Origin: Ditylenchus dipsaci
Taxonomy: Eukaryota; Nematoda; Chromadorea; Rhabditida; Anguinidae
Assembly (NCBI GenBank): GCA_004194705.1
Contig: SADC01000227.1
Location: 149,676 to 213,675 of the forward strand
Direction of reading: 5' to 3'
DNA length: 64,000 nucleotides
Shown: positions 40,666 to 51,265 of the stretch, piece after piece
Layout of the letters: the number at the start of each line of letters is the position of its first letter
Position numbering within the stretch: the first letter of the stretch is position 1
Notes under the pieces: model-generated
Database searches by the model: none
The model's input: only the letters and a program-made list of their open reading frames with translations
What the model was told of the DNA's origin: nothing
Program-made: the position numbers and the translations under genes

Positions 40666-41670
40666 GGCTGGGGGAAACTTGCCAAAAACGAAATTTGCCA
40701 AATACGAAATTTGCCAAAACGAAATTTGCCAAAACGAAATTTGCCAAATCGAAATGCGCCAAAACGAAATATGCCAAAACGAAATTTGCCGAAACGAAAT
40801 TTGGCCAGCGAATCAACAGGGGGGACCAAGGCAGTTTTTACGTTTTTTTTCAAAATTTTCGAAAACTGTGTCCTAACCACCTAAAACACCCCAAACAACC
40901 AAAACCTCCTAAAACAGCAAAAACCACCCAAAATCACACTAAACAACTCAAAACACCCAAACCACCGAAACCATCCAAAACTACACTAAACAAAAAATTT
41001 GCGGGAATTTGAATTTTTAGTCTGAACCAACCAAACCAAGTGGTCGTCCACTGGATCGATTTTTTTTTTACATTTTTGGCTTCTAAAACCCGTTTTCTAG
41101 GCTAATTCGTGCACGCTTAACATGGTTTGACAGTGGCAAAAATGCCGTTTTCTCAGTTATTTTTTGAGTTTTGGCAAATAATTGATTTTACCAAAATCAA
41201 TTATTCCCCAAAAACTCAAAAATTTCTTCATAAAACGTGATTTTACCACTGTCAAACCATGTTCAGCGTGCACGAATAAGTCCAGAAAATAGGATTTGAA
41301 TCCAAAAACGTAAAAAAAAATCGATCCAAGTCGACGACCACTTGGTTTGGTGGTTCAGACTAAAAATTAAATTAAATTTATAAATTTTAATTTTTGTTTG
41401 ATGAAGTTTTGAATGGTTTCTGGTGGTTTTTGTGTTCTGGGTGGTTTTGTGTGATTCTGGGTGGTTTTGGGTGATTTTGGATGGTTTTCGCTGGTTTGGG
41501 GTGATTTTAGGTGGTTAGAACAGTTAGGACACAATTTCGAAAATTTTGAAAAAAACGTAAAAACTGCCTTGGTCCCCCTGTTGGTTCGTTGGCCAAATTT
41601 CGTTTCGGCAAATTTCTTTTGGCAAAACATACGTTCGGCAAATTTCGTTTTTGGCAAGTTTCCCCTAGCC
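40666..41670. mobile_element. Tandem-arm element, unit AAATTTGCCAAAACG, 8-bp duplication
   Basis: Flanked by GTCGTCCA at 40658-40665 and 41671-41678, which lies in a CCAAGTGGTCGTCC-type site. Terminus GGCTAGGGGAAACTTGCC (right, reversed). Arm order: array, ACAGGGGGGACCAAGGCAG, GGTGGTTTTGG-rich. A hairpin-ended MITE (41032-41345) occupies the centre. Confidence 0.8.
41032..41345. mobile_element. Hairpin-ended MITE (CCAAGTGG family)
   Basis: AACCAAGTGGTCGTCCACTG at the left, CGACGACCACTTGGTTTGG at the right. The centre is AATTGATTTTACCAAAATCA. Confidence 0.75.
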
Positions 41671-41975
41671 GTCGTCCACTTATCAAAAAAAAATTACATT
41701 TTCGGGTTCCAAAACCTGTTTTCTGGACTAACTCCGACATGCTGAAGACGGTTTGATAATAGCAAAATGCCGTTTTGTCGGGTATTTTCTGAGTATTGGG
41801 CAATAATTGATTTTGGTGAACCAATTATTACGCAAAACTAAAAAAAACTCGAGAAAACGTCATTTACCACTGTCAAACAATCTTCAGAATGCACGAATTA
41901 GTCCAGAAAACAGGTTTTGGAACATGAAAAACGTAACAAAAACAATTGCTCCAAGTGGACGACCACTTGGTTTGG
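41671..41975. mobile_element. Hairpin-ended MITE (CCAAGTGG family)
   Basis: Left end GTCGTCCACTTATCAAAA (interrupted by the neighbouring element), right end AAGTGGACGACCACTTGG; inner arms match the other copies. Confidence 0.75.
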
Positions 41976-42165
41976 TTGGTTCAGACTAAAAAATTAAATT
42001 CCCGCAAAATTAGAGTTGTCGGCGAATATACCTGTCGGCGAATATACCTGTCGGCGATTTACTTGTCGGCGAATTTACCTGTCGGCGAATTCGTGTCGGC
42101 GAATTTACTGTCGGCGAATTTACTGTCGGCGAATTTACCGTTTTCCCAAGAACGGCTCTAGGTGA

Positions 42166-42300
42166 ATTGAACCTCTACAAATTGACCTCTACAATTGAAC
42201 CCCGGTAAATTGACCCTCCGGTAAATTGAACCTCCGGTAAATTGAACCTCGGTAAATTGACCTCCGGTAAAATTGAACCTCGGTAAATTGACCTCAAAAT
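42166..42300 (+). repeat. Minisatellite, unit GGTAAATTGAACCTCC
   Basis: About eight degenerate copies. It is headed by CAAGAACGGCTCTAGGTGAA, nearly the same head (AAGAACAGGCTCTAGGTAAA) that precedes the different array at 39925. Confidence 0.8.
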
Positions 42301-42419
42301 TTGTCTTGAGAGGATTTTTATTCAAAAGATTTTAACGCTTGTGTCATATGCATCCCTACCACCAGCCTTGAGCATGGGCTGTATAATAAAGGGAAAGGAA
42401 TATTCAAAGGCCACTTGAT

Positions 42420-42620
42420 CCTCTTATTCAACCTTAATGGTCCAGATCCACTCTCAGTTATTCAGATCAACTCTCAATGATCCAGAACCACCCTCAGTGG
42501 TTCAAGTCACCTCAAATGGTCCAGATTGACCCTAATGGGTCCTTATACACTTTCACCAGTCCAGATTCACTACAGATAGTTTAGATCCATCCTCAGTGGT
42601 CTTGATTTAACCGGGACGTG
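42420..42620 (+). repeat. Degenerate minisatellite, unit about 28 bp
   Basis: Copies of TGGTCCAGATCCACCCTCAG with ATTCAGATCAACTC variants; about seven units. Confidence 0.65.
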
Positions 42621-42789
42621 AAAAATCTTTTGGGTGTCCTCTTGGTCCATTTGGGTGCGAGTAAACAAAAATGCAGTCAACCTCTCAGTTATAAAATTTT
42701 AAATTATTCATTTTTTGTCATTGAAGAGCTCTTATAATTTAAATTGTCTTTCTAATCACCTCAGTTCTACTGGATGATCCATGCACCAA

Positions 42790-43085
42790 CTAAACCAAAA
42801 TTTTTTTTTAACTTTTTCGGGCTCCAAAACCTGTTTTCTGGACTAATTCGGCATGCTGAAGATGGTTTGATAGTGGTAAAATCCGTTTTCTCGGCTATTT
42901 TTTGAGCTTTGGTAAATCGAGTTTTGGTGAAATCAATTATTTCCCAAAACTCAAAAATACCCGACAAAACTGCATTTTACTACTATCAAACATCTTAAGC
43001 ATGCCGGAATTAGTCCAGAAAATAGGTTTTTGGAACGTGAAAAACGAATTTTTTTTTGATCCAAGTGGACGACCACTTGGTTTTG
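42790..43085. mobile_element. Hairpin-ended MITE (CCAAGTGG family), truncated left end
   Basis: Begins after AACTAAACCAAAATTTT without the left hairpin; ends GATCCAAGTGGACGACCACT TGG. Arms contain GAAGATGGTTTGATAGTGGT. Confidence 0.7.
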
Positions 43086-43207
43086 CAGCACCCAGGTAGT
43101 CGTACCCAGATTGGGGAACTCAGGTAGTGTAGTGGTACCCGGGTAGTAATATTAGTAATAAAGTGCTTTTATATGATCCAACCTCAGTTCTACTGGATAA
43201 TCCATGC

Positions 43208-43545
43208 ACTAACTAAACCAAGTGGTCGTCCACTTGAATCAAAATTTTTTTTGTTTTTCGTGTTCTAAAACCTATTTTCTGGACTATTTCGGGCATGCTT
43301 AAGATGGTTTGATAATAGCGAAATGCAGTTTTGTCGGGTATTTTTGATTTTCGGGAAATAATTGGTTCACCAAAACTCGATTGTAGCAAAACTCAAAAAA
43401 TACCCGAGAAAACGGCATTTTACCACTATCAGACCATCTTCAGCATGCCCGAATCAGTCCAGAAAACAGGTTTCGGATTCGAAAAAGTTAAAAAAAGTTT
43501 TTGATCATGTGAACGACCACTTGGTTTGGTTAGTTCAGACTTAAA
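43208..43545. mobile_element. Hairpin-ended MITE (CCAAGTGG family)
   Basis: CCAAGTGGTCGTCCACTTGA at the left; GTGAACGACCACTTGG at the right. Confidence 0.75.
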
Positions 43546-44410
43546 AATTTCATTCCTGTAAATTTTTTACTGAAAGTGAGAGTCAAAAAAGTCAATGGGT
43601 ACACTGAGAGTGCGAGTGCAGCTGCATATTACCGCGTGGATACCCTAAGGGATAGGAAACTACTCCAGAACTGGGTTACTGCAAGTCAAATCGCTGTTTT
43701 AGCATGATCAACCGTGCTGAGGACACGATTCTGGATAGGGTACAATGATCTTTAGCTACTTTCGGCTAAATGCAAAATTTTTTGGATACTGGAGGTGGAT
43801 ACCCATTTAGGGAATGTGGACCAGTGTGATTACATTACTCACCGTGGGAATAGGTTATCTCGGTACTATTCAATCAATGGATTGTTATTCATAGTTATCA
43901 TAATATGAATGTACACGATTCATATTATATAAATGTAATATACGTAGTCTATTCGAATGTATGAATATACGGCGTAAATATAAATTACAATATTTAATTT
44001 TATAAATGCTCTTGATGGCTATCCAACAAGAGCGACTGCTGGGTACCCAAACCTGAGATCCCCACCGGGGGTACCAGGTGGGGATCATGGGTACCCCAGG
44101 TGGGATCTCAGGTTTGGGTACCAGCAGTCGCTCTTGTTGGATAGCCATGAGAATGAGCATTATTTTCATGCCAAACTTGAAAATAAAATATGAAAAATGG
44201 TGTGAAAATAGGTATGCATCCAGGTGGATTTGAACCTGTGACCTAGCGATGCTTATATGAAAATCCCTCCCTCCACTTTAAGAGTGTCTTCTACGGCTGC
44301 ATGAAGCCTAAGTATTCCTCTTATACAGGTGTTCATACATTTTTTGACTCTAGACAGAAAAACCCAAAAAATATAGTTGAAAAAATGCGAAAGCGTAATA
44401 TGTGGGAGAC
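43545..44410. other. Region without a supported gene; one 150-bp palindrome
   Basis: A palindrome at 44010-44150 carries ATGGCTATCCAACAAGAGCG and its inverse, with GGTACCCCAGGTGGGATCTC at the centre. A tRNA-like B-box stretch (GGTGGATTTGAACCTGTGAC) is at 44223. Otherwise AT-rich. Confidence 0.5.
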
Positions 44411-44418
44411 GAAGAAAT
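44411..44418. other. hAT target-site duplication, left
   Basis: GAAGAAAT, repeated at 48235-48242. Confidence 0.85.
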
Positions 44419-44721
44419 CATGGATGTCAAAGCGTTAAAAAACTAAAAAGCGTTAAAAATTCAAACGAGAATTAATTTTTTCAAAAGCGTTAAAATTTTT
44501 AACGCAAGCGTTAAAATATTTTATCGCTTTTTTGAATTACAATTTTTGGTGCCCTTTAGTCAACCTCGATATAGTATAACGTCCTAGTACCGCATAAAAC
44601 ACACACCATGTTGAAGGCCACAATATATAGAACAACTACTGTATATTATTTTTGGTGTTGACTGAGCCATATTTATCGTATTCAAGGTTTTCGAAATGAG
44701 GGATAGTCCAGCAACTAAACG

Positions 44722-44876
44722 GGCAACCGGACATTTAGCATAATTTGTGCAATTTGTCCGCGGACATTTAGCATAACTTTTCGGTATGATTCGGGCAAAA
44801 CAACCGAATCATACCGAAAAATTATGCTGAATGTCCGCGGACAAATTGCACAAATTATGCTAAATGTCCGGTTGCC
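44722..44876. mobile_element. Palindromic MITE with GGCAACCGGACATTT ends
   Basis: Perfect-looking palindrome of about 155 bp: GGCAACCGGACATTTAGCAT to ATGCTAAATGTCCGGTTGCC, centre CGGGCAAAACAACCG. Same family as 5631-5707. It is inserted in the hAT element. Confidence 0.85.
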
Positions 44877-44944
44877 AACTAAACGATCTAGAAGAGCTAA
44901 GGTGACTTTCTGATGTTTTTATGTTAGCTCACTTGCTTTGTTAG

Positions 44945-47388
44945 GAATTTTTCGATCCTGAGTATGATGAATTTGTGGCCTGGAAGAGTAAGCAATATGG
45001 TGGGTGGTTCGATATCTTACTCAATGATGGAAGCTTACAAAAAAGTCGTTTGCAAAGAAGCTGGATGTCGTGCTATTCTCAATAAAAGGGGGGCGAGAGT
45101 CTAGGGTAGTTAAAGACGTCTTTCGAAATATTTCTGTTATTCTTTAAGCTATCACATTGGGTTGCACAACAAAAAGGAGCCAGCATACAAGAGGATATGA
45201 ATAATTCTCTTCTGAAGTTTATAATCACTTTTTGTCAATCAGTTAGCTTGATGGGGGATCAGGGTTTCATCGAATTTCTTGACTCTTTCGTAAACTCTCG
45301 TAAGTCTTTTATTCATTTCGCAAAAAATTTCGTGTTGTGGTTTCAGGGTTGAAGCTGAAAGGCTGGATCAAAAAGACTGCCAAGGATTTGCTACCTTCAA
45401 GAAATACTATGAGCAAGAGAATAGATGCCAAGCTAGAAGGCGTGAAGTTGATGTACTGACAAAATTGGAGCAGTTAAAAAGCATTGGCGGAGGACTAACA
45501 CTGGATTTTGCCAAAAAGAACGTCGATTACCTTGCTGTGACTGCTCACTTTGTGGACAACAACTGGTCAGTAATATTGAGTTTGTGACACCATTGAAGAG
45601 TAACAACAAATTTTCAAGTGCAAGCAAGACTTTGTGATTGCCTTTTCGCCTCTCCACCTTCGGTCAAGAAGACAAGTCTATATGTGCAAAGCTTCTCAGC
45701 GAACAACTGCAAGAAATCGGTATACAAGCTCGTGATATGTCCAACCTCTTTGTGACAACTGATGAAGGGTCCAATGTTTGCTGTCTTGGAGGTGAAAACC
45801 ATATGCCTGTATGTGCCACATTGGAGCAACAATTGCCAAGCGAGCTACCCGGCCGTACAAATCTCCGACCTGTCAAGCAAATGGAAGAAGCTTGTGCAGA
45901 AGTAGAAGTCAGCCTTAATCTCATGGAGAAATGGGTCAACAAGTTGAGGTGAGCAGGAAAAGCTACAGATTAAATTGTTATTTTTGGCTTAATGACTTTA
46001 GACAGAATAAAGAACTTCGTAATGCAGCTAGCAAAGCACTGAAGTCGCCAGCTGAGACCAGGTGGTTGTCTTACTTCAACATGTGGAAGCTCTCTGCAAT
46101 AATATAGATGTTCTTGAAGCCGCAGTTAATCGAATTTGCCCAGATATGAACCAGCACTTGCACTACTTGAGATAGCTAAGAAGCCCTTCTTTCGATATTA
46201 CCTAACCGTCCTTCGTCCTATTTCAAGAATGGTTGATGCCTTTCAGGTGCTACTTTACTTTTTTCTATTAGTTTGCTGATTTCCTATTAGTAGAAACAAG
46301 TAAGTATGACTGCCAGTTGGATTCTGCTGCACTCAGCACCAGTGTGGATTTCCCTGCTCGAACATTCTCGTCCTGGTGTCAATTCAGCATGGTGTGTTTC
46401 AGGGTTGCACCGGAAGACGAAAATATCGGAACGGAAATCGGAATCGGAACTCCGAAAATTTCGGAATCGGAAATCGGAATTCGGAACCCAAAAAACATCG
46501 GAAATCGGATCGGAAATCGGAACAAAAATGCATTTTTTAATTCGAATCAGGAGAGCCTATGTTGTTCCGAAAATTCCGAAATTTGATTCATTTTTTCGGA
46601 AATCGGAAATCGGGAATCGGAAGCCAAAAAACATCGGAAATCGGAATCGGAAATCGGAACTTCCGTGCACCCCTGGTGTGTTTCTATGGCAACTGCTGCA
46701 TCAGTATCTTTCAAGCGTAAGATAGGAGATCTCTCAGATGGCTGGTTAACAAAAATGTCGGGAAGCTCAACAAGAAAGTGGCTCTCTGTGCGGCGTATCT
46801 GGACCCCTTCACTCATGCTCAGCTAAGAACAGTGTGCTCAAAATACCAGGATGGGATTACGAAAAGGTTGAGTGAATTTTACTCCTTTATATAAATCGCA
46901 GTAAATTTTAGAAAAAAGGGCGGTATGAAGAAAGCCCAGTCGATTTCGCCTGAAGTTTTGTCTGAACTCGTTACAACTGCCGTAGTGCTTTATTCCAACT
47001 TGCTCCGCCGACAGCTTTAGAAGGAGAGTTAAGCAATTACAGTCTTGTCGGTCCACATAAGTATCCGCTTGAATTTTGGAAGGAAAAATCAGAAGGTTAT
47101 GTTTACAAATATGTTGACAATATTTAGTGAATTCTAATGATAATTTTGAAATTAGGTCTATCCTCGTCTTGCTCATCTAGCGAAGCTGATGTTTGGATGT
47201 CAAGCTCTTCTGCACAAGTGAGCGTGCATTCAAGAGCTCCGATGCATTGGGGGGATTTTACAAGAAACAGGCTGGATCCAGAAAAAATCGCAACTATAAT
47301 TCAACTCCGTTCACTTTATCTGAGAGATGTTGTTAATTTTTTGTCATTTCATGAACTCAAACTAATAAGGCATGCGCAAAGTGGTTAA
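44945..47388 (+). pseudogene. hAT transposase, interrupted frame
   Basis: DNA transposase of the hAT superfamily, spliced. Pieces in order: EYDEFVAWKS; a BED-finger-like YKKVVCKEAGCRAIL (about 45020-45100); SLLKFIITFCQSVSLMGDQG (45200-45260); LPSRNTMSKRIDAKLEGVK (45390-45450); FAKKNVDYLAVTAHFVDNNW (45505-45565); LFVTTDEGSNV (45748-45780); ALKSPAETRWLSYFNM (46035-46085); PFFRYYLTVLRPISRM; ALCAAYLDPFTHAQL (46780-46830); and the C-terminal dimerisation region YPRLAHLAKLMFGCQALLHK, then SERAFKSSDALGGF, RLDPEKIATI (47158-47300). Several frame changes lie between pieces. Some may be sequence errors, so whether it is active cannot be told. Confidence 0.8.
46415..46665 (+). repeat. GGAAATCGGAATC simple repeat inside the hAT gene
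   Basis: A tandem array of CGGAAATCGGAATCGGAA-type units interrupting the transposase reading frame. Confidence 0.8.
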
Positions 47389-48378
47389 ATGTCACGTTAT
47401 TTACCTTGAAATTTTTTCAAGAACTAAGGTCAGAAGACATTTTTGAAGTATACTATAAAAAGCGTTAAAAAGCGTCCACTTCCAAAAAAACTTTGACTTA
47501 TGATTAAAAATGCAATGAAACACGCTTTTTTGGTCTCTAGAGATACCCGTCTATTAGAGATCACCCTTCTAATAGAAAGTTCCCGTCTATTTCAGAGAAT
47601 ACGTATCAAGGCTTATAAGGTTACATAAGTTTGACCTGGCGTCAAACAGAGAACTGAAAAAAGGACAAACCCAGAGAAGAGACCTTAAGCCAAAGCGAAG
47701 GATGACAGCAGCTGAGGCCAAAACATGAGTGTGACCTGGCGCGATTTCGATAAAAAAATCTTTCCGTGTATGGTTCCGTTCGCTGTATTTAAATCTCCAG
47801 CTCTAAAGTCCGACGAAAAGTAGAGCGATATCTCATGGTCTATGAGTAAGTTATGAAAAATCATGATATGGTGTTATTGGGGTGTTTTTCACCCTTTGGA
47901 GCTGTGCTACTATTGAGACGTTTGGAGGTGGAAACCCAGATTTACAAGAAACTTGGGCATGCTTTACAAGAAAAGGTCCTAACATACGCTGGAAATTTCT
48001 TGCGTTAGTCTAAAATTACAAAAAAATCAACAAGGGTGGGACCGAGCTAACAAATCGGTACCCGTTGAGGGATAGGCCGATATTTTGAAGTACACTAAAA
48101 AAGCGTTAAAAAGCGTTAAAAAAAGCGTTAAAAATTTTAACGCTTTTTTTAACGCTTTTTAACGCTTTTGGGTTTTGACGAAACGCCAAGAATTTTAACG
48201 CTTTTTAGTTTTTTTAACGCTTTTGACATCCATGGAAGAAATGCAGCAAAATTTTGCTGAAATGCAGCAAAATTTTCGCTGCATTTTGTTGCAATTTTGC
48301 TGTTTTCAATAAACACACAACGCCAATTATTTTTGCTGCATTTCAGCAATTTGCGGTTTTTGCGGAGTAATACTTTTT

Positions 48379-49627
48379 CTCGCGTCAAATTACGCTATTC
48401 TAGCGTCAAAATACGCTATTCTAGCGTCAAATTGTGTTCTCATATGCCATTTCTCGCGTCAAATTACGCTATTCTAGCGTCAAAATACGCTATTCTAGCG
48501 TCAAATTGTGTTCTCATATGCCATTTCTTGTTTCTATGTGTTTCACGGGTGTTCATTCTTAATTTCAGTTGATCAGCCAACATAGAAGCCTTCGTTGAGA
48601 TTGGACAAGTGAGAAAGCGTCAATTTGGTCTGAACTATCATCCTATCGCCCACTTTGAAGATGAAAACTGCCGAACAATGGATGCAGCTGAACAAAGGAT
48701 CGTGGACCAAGTTCGTGTTTATTTGTTTTGTCTGGTATGTCTGGTAGTTCTGTCTGGTATGGTCAACGCCTCTTATCCAACAGCTACAGCGAAACTCGTC
48801 TCGATACAAATAGATGCTACATACAAGGTGAATTGGTTGGGATACCCGCTTATGGTAACATTTGCCCTTTTTATAAATTATGTATGCATGTACCATACAA
48901 GTGTTTAGGTCGCAGGATTCTTTATTGTGATAGGGAAGTTTTCATCTCTTATGTGGCACTGGTATCTGATGAGAGCGGGTGGGCCTATGAAGTCTTTATG
49001 AGAGCGATCGCTGGACTGTCCTGTCCTAAACCAGATGTGCTCATGGCGGATGGAGACTAATCAATTACACGAGGTAGCTTGTCTCAATCTTCACTGCCTT
49101 CTTCTTTATCTGTTTAACTATACTTTAGCTGCTGTTACTGTTTGCCTGCTGTGGAGAGGGGGATGTGCTATGTCGATATGTTTTGTTTTCATTGTTATCG
49201 CTTTGTTCTTTGAGTGTGGTATTTGGAATAAAAGTTGTCTGGTCTGAATCATGTGGCGTAGAGTATAATTTTGAAGATGTTGGAATAGGGATTGAGTAGA
49301 ATAAAAAGGAAATAAAACAGGAAATAACGACCACATCTTTGACAGTGAAAGTTTTGAAGGTAGAAAGAAGTATTTTTATGGCAGAAAAAGCTATTACACG
49401 GCAGAAAAGCATTTTCACGGCAAAAATTCATTTTGATGGCAGATGAAAAGGGTCTTGCTTTTGACGCTAGAATAGCGTATTTTGACGCTAGAATAGCGTA
49501 TTTTGACGCTAGAATGGCGTATTTTGACGCTAGAAAAACGTATTTTGACGCTAGAAAAATTTGACGCTAGAAAAAAGTATTTTGACGCTAGAAAAGCGTC
49601 TTTTGACGCTAAAATAAAGTACCACCC
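48379..49627. mobile_element. Tandem-arm fold-back element carrying a MULE transposase
   Basis: Left arm 48379-48535 is an array of about 21-bp units (ATTCTAGCGTCAAAATACGC) with a larger duplicated block. Right arm 49461-49620 is the inverse, TTTTGACGCTAGAATAGCGT. Right terminus reversed: GGGTGGTACTTTATTTTAGC; left terminus near GGAGTAATACTTTTTCTCGC at 48365. MULE transposase exons lie between the arms. No matching target duplication was found. Confidence 0.7.
48565..49060 (+). pseudogene. MULE (Mutator-like) transposase fragment
   Basis: The frame reads VEIGQVRKRQFGLNY and MDAAEQRIVDQ, then the DDE core: IDATYKVNWLGYPLM (first D), an intron 48854-48909 (GTAACA to GTTTAG), VAGFFIVIGKF, then VALVSDESGWAYEVFMRAI and KPDVLMADGD (second D), as in the MULE transposase domain. 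A one-base gap in TTTT at 48939-48942 breaks the frame. After DGD a stop follows, so the C-terminal catalytic Glu region is missing or mutated. It encodes a cut-and-paste transposase relative, probably inactive. Confidence 0.7.
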
Positions 49628-49629
49628 AT

Positions 49630-50100
49630 TCGCAATAGCTTCCTCACATCCAGGGCATTAAAATAAGCTATTACTCGCCCTGAAAACACGCAAATTTCAG
49701 AGATCTGAATCGTGTTTTCGGGAAATATGCTAAATTTGTTCACCTCGTTCTGCCACTGTTACGGGCCTGACATTTCAACCTATTATCGAAAACCTCAGAA
49801 AAAGGAGCTGAGGTCTGATAGAGGAGTAAATTTGCACATTTGTTACCTAAGAAGTATGCAAAAAATGCAAATTTAGGGTGTTTATGCAAAAGTTAGATGA
49901 AAAACGCAAAAACATCTGTTTTTACTCGGAAAAATGCCAGTTGTTGCTTTCATTGGTCTTTAGTTTCTAAAATTTCAACTGTACGAAAATCGGCTCAACT
50001 GTTCTTGTAGCTGAATGTTTAGGCTACATTTGGTATAAAGATCATATGAAAAGTCTGTGTTTTGCACTTTTTCCTGTCGTGTATTTCAGATTAAACTTTC
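49630..50100. other. AT-rich region without a supported gene
   Basis: Between the MULE element and the unassigned exons; nothing further recognised. Confidence 0.4.
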
Positions 50101-50110
50101 GTATTTTCAG

Positions 50111-50825
50111 GCGGTCAATGGTGCGAACGAGACGTGCTACTGTGGTGCGAAAAGAGCCAATGAGAAAGCAATCTATCGCTCTGAGGACTGTGGAAGCAAC
50201 AGCGGCTACTATGGAACAAAAACAACAAGAAAATCTAAAACACACGATTCAAACAGGTCAGTTTTTTGTGTGATAGTTTTTTCGGACTTAGGTAGTGCCT
50301 TAATAGGTTCAAGTATCTCCCTGCTACCACAGCGTTATTTAACCTGTTCGTCTTTCAAGTATTCACTCGCTCTGCAGTCTGCTGAAGTGTCTCATCTAAG
50401 AAAATGACTGCTGAAGCATGGAAGATCGTCTTCATGAAGTGTGCCAAGAATGTCGTCAATGCTGCATCCGAAAGGACTGAAGATGCTCAGGTCGGATTGT
50501 GAAGCAACGTGACACCAAGGTTTTGTCTTCAATAGTTTTATAGGCACATTTAATTCTATTGTTTTAGGGTTATACAGCGCTGCTGCTAAACGCGAATACA
50601 TTACTCGTCGTTTCCTCACCGCTTTGAGCTAAAGAACCAGGTGTTTGACATTGGGAAGGAAAGCAAACCAAGAGAACTTATAGTCGTTGATCTGAAAGTC
50701 AGTTTTCATTTGTTCAAGGGATTAATTCTCAGCCCCTCTATCTGCGTGCTCAAAATGGAATTCTAGGCGAACAGATGCGAAGAAGGCTTGGTGATGGCTT
50801 CCAGAACTACTTTCAATATAGAATA
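50111..50825 (+). CDS. Unassigned plus-strand exons
   Basis: Several stretches look coding and have splice sites: 50111-50256 (after ATTTTCAG; one frame reads ETCYCGAKRANEKAIYRSED), 50400-50490 (KMTAEAWKIVFMKCAKNVVN then AASERTEDAQ, donor GTCGGA), 50571-50697 (YSAAAKREYITRRF, then after a frame change RFELKNQVFDIGKESKPREL), and 50738-50820 (PLYLRAQNGILGEQMRRRLG then FQNYFQYRI). I could not join them in one frame without indels or recognise a family. They may be the far part of the neighbouring MULE gene or a separate gene. Confidence 0.35.
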
Positions 50826-50854
50826 AAAATATCGAATTTTCGAATCGGGGCCTA

Positions 50855-50905
50855 AATGCGGGATGCCCAAATGCGGGATGCCCAAATGCGGAGGGCCCAA
50901 ATGCG
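50855..50905 (+). repeat. GGGATGCCCAAATGC tandem repeat
   Basis: Four copies of AAATGCGGGATGCCC-type units. Confidence 0.75.
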
Positions 50906-51063
50906 TGTCAGGGTATTAAAATGCCTTAATCCCCCTTGGAATTTCTTTCCGGGTTGTTTTTTCAAGGACCACAGCCAACGCCGGCAACCACAATTTCACA
51001 CGTTGCATGCGCGCGGAACATCAACTTTTCGCGAAAATATTCAGGAATATTTTTAGTAAACTG

Positions 51064-51265
51064 CCGTATATCCTCTAATTGCTCGACATATTCTAATTGC
51101 TCGACATATTCCAATTGTCCGAGAATTTCCAATTGCTCGACATCCCCTACCTTGAGGACCTTCGTCCCAGGATAGAGAAATATTTGCAAACCTGTTTATT
51201 CGCAAATATTTATTCAAACAACAAAGTACAACACATAAAAACTGCAAATGAACAAATACCGTATT
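51064..51265. mobile_element. CCGTATTTC-family element, unit CTAATTGCTCGACATAT
   Basis: GCCGTATATCCTCTAATTGC at the left followed by ATTGCTCGACATATT repeats; TACCGTATTT follows at 51257 in direct, not inverted, orientation, so it may be rearranged. It abuts the end of the valyl-tRNA synthetase gene. Confidence 0.5.

Larger units (their letters stand above)
39913..42165. mobile_element. Nested palindrome with AATTCGCCGACAGGT arrays as outer arms
   Basis: Left array 39925-40040 and right array 42010-42140, unit GGTAAATTCGCCGACA. Next inward on both sides is ATTTTGCGGGAATTT then a CCAAGTGG-family MITE (40082-40390; 41671-41975), then the element 40666-41670. GGCTCTAGG occurs at both outer edges (39911-39919 and about 42156-42164). 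Confidence 0.7.
44419..48234. mobile_element. hAT transposon with intact ends
   Basis: Left end CATGGATGTCAAAGCGTTAA and right end (reversed) CATGGATGTCAAAAGCGTTA, flanked by the 8-bp duplication GAAGAAAT at 44411-44418 and 48235-48242. Clusters of AGCGTTAAAA repeats lie just inside both ends (44419-44530 and 48095-48230), probably transposase-binding repeats. A hAT transposase gene, plus strand, fills the middle. A MITE (44722-44876) and a GGAATCGG simple repeat (46415-46665) are inserted inside. Confidence 0.88.

Noticed and set aside
50108..50256. SET/post-SET domain suggested by CYCGAK
   Set aside because: Only the CxCGA fragment fits; no SET core or further cysteines in the right spacing.
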